Shown here: positions 8,483 to 15,970 of the stretch, piece by piece
Layout: each line of letters opens with the position of its first letter
Position numbering within the stretch: the stretch's first letter is position 1
Source: DASUPK01 sp963819715
GTDB taxonomy: Bacteria > Actinomycetota > Thermoleophilia > Solirubrobacterales > 70-9
Assembly (NCBI GenBank): GCA_963819715.1
Contig: CAWFXE010000002.1
Coordinates: 558,001-622,000, forward strand
Direction of reading: 5' to 3'
Length of the DNA stretch: 64,000 bases
Position numbers and translations under genes: made by a program
The notes under the pieces: model-generated
What the model was told of the DNA's origin: nothing
The model's input: the letters and a program-made list of their open reading frames with translations, nothing else
Databases searched by the model: none

Positions 8483-9076
8483 ATGGAACTCAACGCCACC
8501 GGCAAAGTCATTCTCGGGATGTTGGCCGCCAGGCCGCGGTCCGGCTATGAGATCAAGCAGCTGATCGACAACTCGGCCCGCTTCTTCTGGGCGGCGAGCT
8601 ACGGACAGATCTACCCCGAGCTGAAGCGCCTCGAGAGCGATGGCCTCGTGAAGGGCAGCGACTCTGCACAGGGCAATCGCCAGCGCACGGTCTACAAGCT
8701 GACCGCGAAGGGCCGGCGAGCCGCGAAGGAGTGGCTCGTGAGCGACTCCGAGGTGCTCGAGAGCCGCGACGAAGGGCTGCTGCGTCTCTTCTTCGCGGGC
8801 GGCATCGATCCGCCGCAGACCGCCGAGATCGCCCGCAAGCGCGCGGCGACCTCGCGGGCGAAGGCGGCCGAGCTCCGTGCGATCCAGGAGTCGATCGACG
8901 AGACCGGCGCACCGGACGGCCCCGAAGCCGAGCCGGACGCCGGGTCATTGCTGGTTCTGCGGTACGGCGTCGAGATGAGCGAATGGGCGGCCGAGTGGTT
9001 CGAGCGCGCCGCAGTGGAACTGGAAAAGAGACATTCCGGCGATATCCAAGGGCGCGCGTCAGCGCGACCCGCTTAG
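8483..9076 (+). CDS. PadR-family transcriptional regulator
   Basis: About 197 residues. The N-terminal winged helix is the PadR domain (LGMLAARPRSGYEIKQLID, then ELKRLESDGLVKGSD), followed by a helical C-terminal dimerization region of the Vir_act_alpha_C type. ATG 8483 is preferred to TTG 8465 because it starts directly at the domain (MELNATGKVIL) and leaves the AT-rich palindromes outside the coding region. It is placed between an ABC exporter and an MMPL transporter, so it is likely a ligand-responsive repressor of one or both (inference). Confidence 0.9.
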   Translation: MELNATGKVILGMLAARPRSGYEIKQLIDNSARFFWAASYGQIYPELKRLESDGLVKGSDSAQGNRQRTVYKLTAKGRRAAKEWLVSDSEVLESRDEGLLRLFFAGGIDPPQTAEIARKRAATSRAKAAELRAIQESIDETGAPDGPEAEPDAGSLLVLRYGVEMSEWAAEWFERAAVELEKRHSGDIQGRASARPA

Positions 9077-9090
9077 TCAGGGAGGTAGTC

Positions 9091-11520
9091 ATGTTCAACG
9101 GACTCGCATCGCTCGCACAGAGGCACGGCAAGCGGACCGTCATCTTCGCCGCCGTTTTCTTCGTCATCGCCGGGGCGCTCGGCGGTGGCGTTGCCAGCAA
9201 GCTCGCGCCCTATGGCGCGGACGATCCGTCGACCGAGAGCGTCAAGGCGACCGATCGCCTGCAGGAGGACGGATATCGCGACCCGAGCGTGATCGTGCTC
9301 CTTCAGGACACCATTCCGACGTCGCCGGCGGGACAGCAGAAGATCAAGGGCATCGAGCAGAAGCTGCGCGCCAACCCCGACGTGGCGCGCGTCACCGGCT
9401 ATCTCGAGACCCACAGCGCGGACTTCATCGCCGGATCGGGCAGCGCGACCTATCTCGCCGTCAGCCTGAAGCCCACGGGGGACAAGGACCAGCAGGATGC
9501 CGCCAAGGCAATCGCCGCCGAGCTCGACGGTCAACCAGGTGTCTCCGTGGGCGGCATTGCGCTCGCCCAGGAGCAGGTCAACAAGCAGGTCGAGAAGGAC
9601 CTGCGGATGGCGGAGCTGCTGGCCTTCCCGATCCTCTTCCTGCTCTCGCTGCTCTTCTTCCGCAGCGCCGTGGCGGCGCTGCTGCCGCTGATGATCGGCG
9701 GGCTGGCGATCGTCGGCACCTTCCTCTTGCTGCGAATCGCGAACGAGGCCGTATCCGTCTCGATCTTCGCCCTCAACCTGACGACGGGGCTCGGCCTTGG
9801 GCTGGCTATCGACTACAGCCTTTTCGTCGTTTCCCGCTATCGGGAGGAGATCGCGAAATTCGGGCCCGGCGCCGAGGCGATGAAGCGAACGCTCAACACA
9901 GCTGGACGGACGGTTCTGTTCTCCTCGATCACGGTGGCGGTTGCGCTGGCATCCCTCACGGTCTTCCCCCAGCGCTTCCTCTACTCGATGGGACTCGGCG
10001 GAGCCCTCGTGGCGCTGCTCGCCTCCCTGATCGCGCTCACGGTCCTTCCGGCGGTGCTGGCCCTGCTCGGCAACCGCGTCAATGCATTGGCGCCGAGCTT
10101 CCTGCAGCGGCGGGCTGAACGTGATGCCACCCAGACCGAGTCCGGCTTCTGGTACCGGCTCTCGCGCTTCGTCATGCGAAGGCCGATCCCGATCGCCACA
10201 GTGACCGCGGCCCTCCTGCTCGTGCTGGGGATTCCCTTCTACTCGCTCAAGTTCACCTCGGTGGACGCCCAGGTCCTGCCCGAGAGCGCCAGCGCCAGGC
10301 AGGTCGACAACGTGATGCGGGCCCAGTTCCCGCCCTTCCACGACACGCCCCACATCCTTCTGGTGGAGCACGCGACGCCGGCGGCGCTCAACACGGTCGA
10401 GCGTGACGTCGCGTCGGTCAAGGGCATCGCCGAGGTCCAGCCGCCGCAGCGCGTCGGCCACGGGGACGCGGTGATCACCGCCTACTCGACCGAGAGCTAC
10501 ATCTCCGATTCGAGCCGCAACGCGGTCAAGCAGATCCGCGATCTGCCGGAGCCGCCGGGCTCGCAGGTGCTTGTGGCGGGGTCGGCAGCCCATTTCGTCG
10601 ACCTCCAGCACAGCCTCGAGACCCATGCGCCGATAGCGCTGGCGATCGTGATCGTGGCGACCCTGATCGTGCTCTTCCTGATGACGGGCTCGGTGGTGCT
10701 GCCGGTCAAGCAGCTGGTCATGAACGTCCTCAACCTGAGCGCTGTCTTCGGAATCCTGGTGTTCGTCTTCCAGGACGGCCGGCTCGAGGGGCTCCTCGAC
10801 TACCGCAGCCAGGGCGCGCTGGAACAGACGATGCCGATCCTTCTGTTCGCGGTCGTCTTCGGCCTCTCCACGGACTACGGCGTCTTCCTGCTCTCGAGGA
10901 TCAAGGAGGCGCACGACTCCGGGATCAAGAGCTCGGAGGCGGTCGCCGTGGGGCTGGAGCGAACCGGACGGATCGTGACGGCTGCCGCTCTGCTCTTCGC
11001 GATCGCGATCGGCGCCTTCGCCACCTCGCAGATCATCTTCATCAAGGAGAACGGCGTTGGGACGGCCCTGGCCGTGCTGATCGACGCGAGCCTGATCCGG
11101 GCGCTGCTGGTACCGTCGCTGATGGAGCTGCTCGGCGAGTGGAACTGGTGGGCGCCGAAACCGCTCCGCCGGCTGCACCAGCGTTTTGGGTTGAGCGATA
11201 CCGGCCCGGCGCGCCCGCTCCGTCCGCCCCCTCGCCGTAAAAGGCCGTGCAAATGGCGCCGAGAGGCGCGGCTATGCTGCCGGATCGTGACCATCGCCAC
11301 GGCCATCTTCCTGATCGCGGCCGGCGCAATCCTGCGCTACGCGCTCAACGTCAACTCCGACGTGATCAACATCCAGACCGTCGGACTGATCCTGATGATC
11401 GCGGGCGGCGCCGGCCTGGCGCTGTCGCTGCTCTACGAGCTGGTCCAACAGGGTGGTCCGCCCAAGGACAAGGACGAGTCACCGCGGGGCGGGTACGACG
11501 ACCCGACCCGCCGGATGTAG
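9091..11520 (+). CDS. MMPL-family RND transporter with C-terminal extension resembling a small two-TM protein
   Basis: An 809-residue protein. ATG 9091 is chosen for the GGAGGT ribosome binding site at 9081. Two MMPL halves are visible, each a large extracytoplasmic loop followed by a helix bundle (NLTTGLGLGLAIDYSLFVVSRYRE; FAVVFGLSTDYGVFLLSR), as in actinobacterial lipid and drug exporters. The normal MMPL C-terminus (LLGEWNWWAPKPLRRL) is followed by an odd Arg/Pro linker and a ~70-residue segment with two helices (ATAIFLIAAGAILRYAL; GLILMIAGGAGLALSLLYEL). That segment resembles free-standing DUF6458-type proteins. It could start on its own at GTG 11287, preceded by TATGCT. A fusion or a lost stop codon would explain this. 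Confidence 0.9.
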   Translation: MFNGLASLAQRHGKRTVIFAAVFFVIAGALGGGVASKLAPYGADDPSTESVKATDRLQEDGYRDPSVIVLLQDTIPTSPAGQQKIKGIEQKLRANPDVARVTGYLETHSADFIAGSGSATYLAVSLKPTGDKDQQDAAKAIAAELDGQPGVSVGGIALAQEQVNKQVEKDLRMAELLAFPILFLLSLLFFRSAVAALLPLMIGGLAIVGTFLLLRIANEAVSVSIFALNLTTGLGLGLAIDYSLFVVSRYREEIAKFGPGAEAMKRTLNTAGRTVLFSSITVAVALASLTVFPQRFLYSMGLGGALVALLASLIALTVLPAVLALLGNRVNALAPSFLQRRAERDATQTESGFWYRLSRFVMRRPIPIATVTAALLLVLGIPFYSLKFTSVDAQVLPESASARQVDNVMRAQFPPFHDTPHILLVEHATPAALNTVERDVASVKGIAEVQPPQRVGHGDAVITAYSTESYISDSSRNAVKQIRDLPEPPGSQVLVAGSAAHFVDLQHSLETHAPIALAIVIVATLIVLFLMTGSVVLPVKQLVMNVLNLSAVFGILVFVFQDGRLEGLLDYRSQGALEQTMPILLFAVVFGLSTDYGVFLLSRIKEAHDSGIKSSEAVAVGLERTGRIVTAAALLFAIAIGAFATSQIIFIKENGVGTALAVLIDASLIRALLVPSLMELLGEWNWWAPKPLRRLHQRFGLSDTGPARPLRPPPRRKRPCKWRREARLCCRIVTIATAIFLIAAGAILRYALNVNSDVINIQTVGLILMIAGGAGLALSLLYELVQQGGPPKDKDESPRGGYDDPTRRM

Positions 11521-11524
11521 CAAC

Positions 11525-11558
11525 TACAGGCTCGCCCCACTCCGGGGGCGAGCCTGTA
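11525..11558. terminator. bidirectional hairpin terminator candidate
   Basis: A perfect 14-bp inverted repeat (TACAGGCTCGCCCC at 11525-11538 and its complement at 11545-11558, 6-nt loop) begins 4 nt after the MMPL stop. It lies between the convergent MMPL gene and the secreted-protein gene at 11586. There is no U-run, as is common for actinobacterial hairpin terminators. Confidence 0.75.
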
Positions 11559-11585
11559 CGACACGTGTGCTTGGCCTGCGTGGAG

Positions 11586-12179
11586 CTAGGGAACCGGGCA
11601 GGGGGCGAATCCGTTCGGCGCGGTCGGCGGCGGCGGACCGTCGTACCTGGCCGCGTATCCATCGTCGTGGTTCGACTGCGTATCGGTGTGGTGGACACCG
11701 TCCGCCGTCACATAGTCGATGGTGTAACTCGACCCGTCGGTCCCGCCGTCCTGCTTGCAGACACCGAACGCGAAGGCGCGGTGCTGACCGAAGTCGAGGT
11801 CCGTGAACGTCTCGGTCCCAGACGTACCGATCGCGTTGGCTGAGAACGAGGTGCTGGCGATGGGATCCGAACCTGCTCTGCCGCTGCTGGCGCCCTCGAA
11901 GACATAGAGGTTGTAGTCGGTGTTGTTGCCTCCATCGGACCACGTCAGCGTCGCCCGAACCATTGAGATCGGGGCCGTGGTCCCCTTCTTCTTCTTCTTC
12001 TTCTTGCACTTCTTCTTCTTCTTGGCGGAGTCCGCCTGCTTCTTCTTCTTCTTCTTGCACTTCTTCTTCGCGGCCACCGCGTGTTCGCCGGAAGCGCCGG
12101 CGGTGGCGCCGACGACCGTGACCGACATGGCGAGCGCCGCGACGATCGCGATCGCCAAGGTCCCCTTGGTCAATCTCAT
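11586..12179 (-). CDS. secreted protein with N-terminal Lys-rich segment and beta-sandwich-like domain
   Basis: About 197 residues, counted from ATG 12179 (MRLTKGTLAIAIVAALAMSV); an ATG at 12215 is an alternative. After the signal peptide comes a stretch of almost pure lysine in two blocks, each with one Cys (KKKCKKKKKK, then KKKKKCKKKKKKK). The rest (ATLTWSDGGNNTDYNLYVFE, then FTDLDFGQHRAFAFGVCKQ) has the alternating beta pattern of PPC-like (pre-peptidase C-terminal) sandwich domains. Function unknown. Here the Lys-rich block lies at the mature N-terminus, while other proteins in the window carry it at the C-terminus. Confidence 0.7.
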   Translation of the reverse strand: MRLTKGTLAIAIVAALAMSVTVVGATAGASGEHAVAAKKKCKKKKKKQADSAKKKKKCKKKKKKKGTTAPISMVRATLTWSDGGNNTDYNLYVFEGASSGRAGSDPIASTSFSANAIGTSGTETFTDLDFGQHRAFAFGVCKQDGGTDGSSYTIDYVTADGVHHTDTQSNHDDGYAARYDGPPPPTAPNGFAPCPVP

Positions 12180-12234
12180 TTGACTGCCCCTATTCCTCGA
12201 TTGCTGGATGGTCAACCAGTGAGTACGGGCGACC

Positions 12235-12825
12235 TTACCCCAGGGATTGCCGGCCCGCCAGCGCCTTGCCCAGCGTCACCTCGTCGGCGTGCTCGAGGTC
12301 GGCGCCGACGGGAAGGCCGCTCGCGAGGCGGGTGACCGTGACGCGGTCGCGGAGCGCGTCGGCGATGTGGAGCGCTGTGGCCTCGCCCGTCGTGGTCGGG
12401 TTGGTGGCCAGCACTATCTCCTTCACGTCGTCGTCCACGCGATCGATCAGCTCGGCGATCCGCAGGTCCTCGGGGTCGATCCCGTCGATCGGCGAGAGGG
12501 CGCCGCCGAGCACGTGGTAGAGGCCGCGGTACTCGCCGGTCCGCTCGATGGGGATCACATCGGAGGGCTCCTCGACGACGCAGATGACGGACTGGTCGCG
12601 GCGGGTGTCCTCGCAGATGCGGCAACGGGGTCCCTCCGCGAGGTTGAAGCAGACCTCGCAGAGGCCGACCTTCTCCTTCACCTCGCGAATCGCGTCCGCG
12701 AGCCCGAAGGCGTCGGCGTCGTCGGCCCGCAGGATGTGGAATGCCAGCCGCTGCGCGGTGCGCTGACCGATCCCCGGCAGCTTGGAGAGCTCGGCGATCA
12801 GCTGGCTGATCGGACCTGCGTACAT
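12235..12825 (-). CDS. recR: recombination mediator protein RecR
   Basis: A 196-residue protein with the full RecR architecture: a helix-hairpin-helix (LSKLPGIGQRTAQRLAFHIL), a C4 zinc finger (CEVCFNLAEGPRCRIC) and a Toprim domain (VVEEPSDVIPIE; ATNPTTTGEATAL). RecR works with RecF/RecO in loading RecA at gapped DNA. It is the last gene of the dnaX, YbaB-type, recR cluster, the same order as in Bacillus and many other bacteria. Confidence 0.97.
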   Translation of the reverse strand: MYAGPISQLIAELSKLPGIGQRTAQRLAFHILRADDADAFGLADAIREVKEKVGLCEVCFNLAEGPRCRICEDTRRDQSVICVVEEPSDVIPIERTGEYRGLYHVLGGALSPIDGIDPEDLRIAELIDRVDDDVKEIVLATNPTTTGEATALHIADALRDRVTVTRLASGLPVGADLEHADEVTLGKALAGRQSLG

Positions 12826-12852
12826 GCGGGAAGCGTAGGGGCCGGGGTGGCT

Positions 12853-13191
12853 CTACATACCGGGGAGGCCCGGAAGGCCGCCCCCACCCCCGCCGAGTCC
12901 GGCGATTCCGCCCATGCGACTGGCTGCCAGCTCCTGCGCGGAACGAAGCGCTTCGTTGACCGCTGCGGCGACCATGTCCTGGAGCATCTCGGCGTCCTCG
13001 GGGTCAATCGCCTCAGGATCGATCTTGATCTCACGCAGCAGCATGTCGCCGGTCATGGTCACCTTGACCATCCCACCCCCCGCACTCGCTTCGACGACCT
13101 CGCTCTTGAGCTGCTCCTGGGCCTTGGCCATCTCGGCCTGCATCTGCTGGGCCTGCTTGAGCAACTGATTCATGTTGGGACCCTGCGGCAT
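12853..13191 (-). CDS. YbaB/EbfC-family nucleoid-associated protein
   Basis: A 112-residue protein with the YbaB/EbfC fold pattern: an N-terminal helix rich in Gln and Met (MNQLLKQAQQMQAEMAKAQEQ cut short here), a short beta segment (GGGMVKVTMTGDMLLREIKI) and a C-terminal helix (LQDMVAAAVNEALRSAQEL). It ends in a Gly/Pro tail. Its ATG overlaps the dnaX stop as TGATG, indicating coupling. The family binds DNA as a dimer. Confidence 0.93.
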   Translation of the reverse strand: MPQGPNMNQLLKQAQQMQAEMAKAQEQLKSEVVEASAGGGMVKVTMTGDMLLREIKIDPEAIDPEDAEMLQDMVAAAVNEALRSAQELAASRMGGIAGLGGGGGGLPGLPGM

Positions 13192-14927
13192 CAGCCGGCC
13201 TCGCTTTCACGCGCCTGGTCGTCGGAAACGACCTCGGTGGCGTCGAAGTTGTCCTTGATCAAGTCGATCTTCTCTTCCTCGGAGAGGTCGGCGGTGGGCT
13301 CCGAGCTCTCGGCGGGCGCCTCGACCTCCACGAGCTCGTAGACGGGGCGCAGACTGGCGCCGACGATGACGGTGATCGCCTCGGTCATCCGCTCGACGTT
13401 CGGCTTTGCCTCGGCCTTCTTCTTGTTGAACTTCGCCGACTCCGGGAAGCCGATCAGGAGCACCGACCGCTCCTCGTCGATCTCCAGCGGCCGCGCCTCG
13501 TCGAACAGGGTCGAGAGCATCGCGGAGCCGCCGTCGCGCAGGTGGTCGACGACAGCCGGCCAGGCCTCGACGACCCGGCCGATCTCGACCGTCGCGGTGG
13601 CCACGCTGGCCTCGGGCTCCGGTTCCTCCGGGGCCGGCTGCTCCTCGGGCGGCGGGGCCGGGGAAGCGTTCTCATCAGGCAGGGCCGGCGCTGGGGCCGA
13701 TGCTTCGGGCTCGGCCTTGGCTGAGCCGGCCATCGGACTGCGGGAGCCTGCTGAGCCCGCTTTCCCGCCCCCACCGCCGGTCAGCTGAGACTCCAGTGAC
13801 TCGATGCGGCGAAGGAGGGCCTCCCGCGAAGAGTCCAGGCTCGGGGTTGCCACCTTCAGCAGCGCGACTTCCAGGGTCAGGCGGGGATCATCGCCTTCGC
13901 GCATTGCCGCGACCGCGGCGCTGAGGGAATCGATTGCTCCGACCAGCTTGGCGTCGTCGACCGCCTTCGCTTGCGCTGCGAGCCGTTCGGGTTGGGCCAC
14001 CGTGACGGTGAAGGACTCGGGCACTCGGCCGGTGGCTCGGGCCACCAGCAGTTGGCGCAGGTGGGCGATCAAATCTCGGGCGAACTGGCCGGGATCGCGG
14101 CCCGAGCGAGACAGGCGCTCCACCGATTCGAGCGCTGCCTTGGCGTCGCCGGTGGCAAGCGCGTCCGTCGTGTCGAAGAGCAGTTCCGCATCGGCTGCGC
14201 CCAGGACCTCGACCACCTCGTCGGTGGTGACGGAGTCGCCTCCGAAGGCGACCAGCTGGTCGAGAGTGCCCAGGGCGTCCCGGAAGCTGCCCGTCGCCGA
14301 ACGGGAGATCAGAGCCACTGCGCCGTCCTCGACCTCGATCGACTCGGCGGCGGCGACTCGCTTCACCACCTCGGCGATCTGCTCCAGGGACGGGCGCTGG
14401 AAGTCGAAGCGCTGGCAGCGGTCGACGATCGTCGCCATCACCTTCTGCGGCTCGGTGGTGGCCAGGACGAAGACGGTGTTCGGCGGTGGCTCCTCGAGGG
14501 TCTTGAGAAAGGCGTTCCAGGCCTCCTTGGTGAGCATGTGGGCCTCGTCGAGGATGTAGACCTTCCAGCGTCCGGCCGCCGGGGCGAAGCCGACGCGCTC
14601 CCGCAGCTCGCGGATGTCGTCGACCGAGCGGTTCGAAGCCGCATCCATCTCGATCACGTCGAGCGAGGTGCCCGCCGCGATCGTCTGGCAGGACTCGCAC
14701 TTCCCGCACGGGGTCAGCGTCGGCCCGTTCACGCAGTTGAGCGAAAGGGCGAGGATCTTCGCCATCGAGGTCTTCCCCGTCCCCCGGGAGCCCACGAAGA
14801 GGTAGGCGTGATGGACGCGGTCCTTCTCCACGGCGTTGGAGAGGGTGCGCACGATGTGCTCCTGGCCGACCACCTCGGCAAAGCTCTGCGGGCGGTGACG
14901 ACGATAGAGGGACGCGGATTCGGCCAC
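13191..14927 (-). CDS. dnaX: DNA polymerase III subunit gamma/tau
   Basis: A 578-residue clamp-loader ATPase. Near the N-terminus: RHRPQSFAEVVGQEHIVRTL, Walker A GSRGTGKTSMAKIL, zinc-binding cysteines (CVNGPTLTPCGKCESC), Walker B LDEAHMLT, sensor 1 ATTEPQKV and SRC-like DRCQRF. A Pro/Ala/Glu-rich linker (about residues 375-445) precedes a tau-like C-terminal domain. There is no obvious slippery A-run for a programmed gamma frameshift. It is first in the dnaX, YbaB-type, recR operon, with the SRP RNA upstream. Confidence 0.97.
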   Translation of the reverse strand: MAESASLYRRHRPQSFAEVVGQEHIVRTLSNAVEKDRVHHAYLFVGSRGTGKTSMAKILALSLNCVNGPTLTPCGKCESCQTIAAGTSLDVIEMDAASNRSVDDIRELRERVGFAPAAGRWKVYILDEAHMLTKEAWNAFLKTLEEPPPNTVFVLATTEPQKVMATIVDRCQRFDFQRPSLEQIAEVVKRVAAAESIEVEDGAVALISRSATGSFRDALGTLDQLVAFGGDSVTTDEVVEVLGAADAELLFDTTDALATGDAKAALESVERLSRSGRDPGQFARDLIAHLRQLLVARATGRVPESFTVTVAQPERLAAQAKAVDDAKLVGAIDSLSAAVAAMREGDDPRLTLEVALLKVATPSLDSSREALLRRIESLESQLTGGGGGKAGSAGSRSPMAGSAKAEPEASAPAPALPDENASPAPPPEEQPAPEEPEPEASVATATVEIGRVVEAWPAVVDHLRDGGSAMLSTLFDEARPLEIDEERSVLLIGFPESAKFNKKKAEAKPNVERMTEAITVIVGASLRPVYELVEVEAPAESSEPTADLSEEEKIDLIKDNFDATEVVSDDQARESEAG

Positions 14928-14960
14928 GAATCGAGTCTATCCCGCCGCCTAGGCTGACCC

Positions 14961-15290
14961 ATGGCCTACGACGAGGTGCTCGCCGATCGGATCCGGGACG
15001 TGCTCTCGGCCCGGGCCGAGGTCTCCGAGCGCAAGATGTTCGGCGGGATCGCGTTCATGCTCGCGGGCAACATGGCGTGCGGTGTCCTCGGCGAGGAGCT
15101 GATCGTCCGGCTTGGGGACAGTGAGGGTGAGAAGGCGCTAAACGAGGATGGGGTCCGCCCGTTCGACTTCACGGGCAAGCCGATGAAGGGCATCGTCTAC
15201 GTGTCGCCGGAGCTGACCTCGGACGATGCGGGGCTCGCCGATTGGGTCGAGGCCGGCGCGGACTATGCCGCGTCCCTGCCGCCCAAGTAA
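14961..15290 (+). CDS. TfoX N-terminal domain protein
   Basis: A 109-residue protein consisting of the TfoX N-terminal domain alone: MAYDEVLADRIRDVL, then SERKMFGGIAFMLAGNMACG and a C-terminal KPMKGIVYVSPE segment. Single-domain TfoX_N proteins are common in actinobacteria and their function is not settled; a link to competence is known only for gamma-proteobacterial TfoX. It is divergent from dnaX with only 33 nt between the two starts, so the promoters face each other. Confidence 0.9.
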   Translation: MAYDEVLADRIRDVLSARAEVSERKMFGGIAFMLAGNMACGVLGEELIVRLGDSEGEKALNEDGVRPFDFTGKPMKGIVYVSPELTSDDAGLADWVEAGADYAASLPPK

Positions 15291-15296
15291 CCGTGC

Positions 15297-15652
15297 TCAG
15301 GTGCAGGTGATGCCGAGGTCCTGGACGACCGCGAGGAACCTGCTTGTAGAGCGGCCCGCAGGTCGAAGCTGCTGCCGGCGGTGACGAACTTCCAGTGCCG
15401 TGTGACTTCTTTCACCACGTGACCCCGTCCGCCGCGAACGGCAGGCAGATGCCGCCGTTCGCAAGGACGCCGATCCCCACTTCGGCTTCCTGGTCACGGT
15501 GGAGACCGGACCGCGGCGCACCCGGGCGGCAGGCCGACAGTCTTGGCGATCGCCCGGCGCTCCTTGTGGGTGGGCTTGCGGTCGGCATTCGCGACCGCGG
15601 CAGTCGTCGCCAGGGCAACGGCGAAGGCCGCAATGAAGAGGAGCGGGCGCAT
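15297..15652 (-). pseudogene. small secreted protein gene broken by several frameshifts
   Basis: Starting at ATG 15652, a clear signal peptide (MRPLLFIAAFAVALATTAAV) leads into DRKPTHKERRAIAKTVGLP. The first frame stops at about 15494. The protein-like sequence then continues in two other frames: RGPVSTVTRKPKWGSAS, then ANGGICLPFAADGVTW, then RHWKFVTAGSSF, ending in a frame that reads VVQDLGITCT. Read together these resemble a small secreted protein with paired cysteines, the kind abundant in Thermoleophilia. At least three indels are needed to restore it. Function unknown. It lies just downstream of the SRP RNA. Confidence 0.6.
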
Positions 15653-15689
15653 TCGGTCAGACCTATCGGCGGCAGGTGCGAAGAATATG

Positions 15690-15959
15690 GACCGTGCACC
15701 CATCCTCGAGACGAGGCTCCCGGGCGTGTCCGCCGCTTTTGGCTCGGGTCAGGCTTGCCTGCATCACATGTCGGCTACCGCTTAAGGCTGCTTCCTTCCG
15801 GACCTGACCTGGTTCGCAGGCCGACATTGCGCAGGACCTGGCCGTCAACGCCGCCTGCGGCGACCCGGCCCCGAGGGCCGGTCCCTTGTCAGGGAATTCA
15901 GCTCCGCTTGAGCGGGTTGCGGATTACAGGGCACCGCTAATTCCCCGCCTAGCACGGTC
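15690..15959 (-). ncRNA. signal recognition particle RNA, large (Alu-domain-containing) bacterial type
   Basis: The RNA reads on the minus strand. The universally conserved S-domain segment GTCCGGAAGGAAGCAGC lies at 15803-15787, flanked by pairing arms (ATGTCGGC with GCCGACAT). Upstream, the strand reads AGCGGTGCCCTGTAATCCGC (TGTAA motif within 15921-15933), which closely matches the Alu-domain region of the ~270-nt Bacillus subtilis scRNA. The two ends pair: GACCGTGC at 15959-15952 with GCACGGTC at 15697-15690. The length by this pairing is 270 nt. It fills the gap between the glycosyltransferase and the small secreted gene. SRP RNA next to dnaX/recR is conserved synteny. Confidence 0.9.
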
Positions 15960-15970
15960 CATCGGGGATG

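Noticed and set aside
9073..11178. 701-residue minus-strand frame opposite the MMPL gene
   Set aside because: Antisense shadow rich in Arg, His, Gln and Asp with no domain; the plus strand encodes a clear transporter with ribosome site.
11980..12075. Simple-sequence (TTC/CTT) tract as a microsatellite or CRISPR-like repeat
   Set aside because: It is in frame and encodes the poly-Lys segment of a secreted protein; no spacer structure. No CRISPR array was seen in the window.
12247..14957. Long plus-strand frames opposite recR and dnaX
   Set aside because: Antisense shadows; the minus strand holds conserved recR, YbaB-type and dnaX genes.
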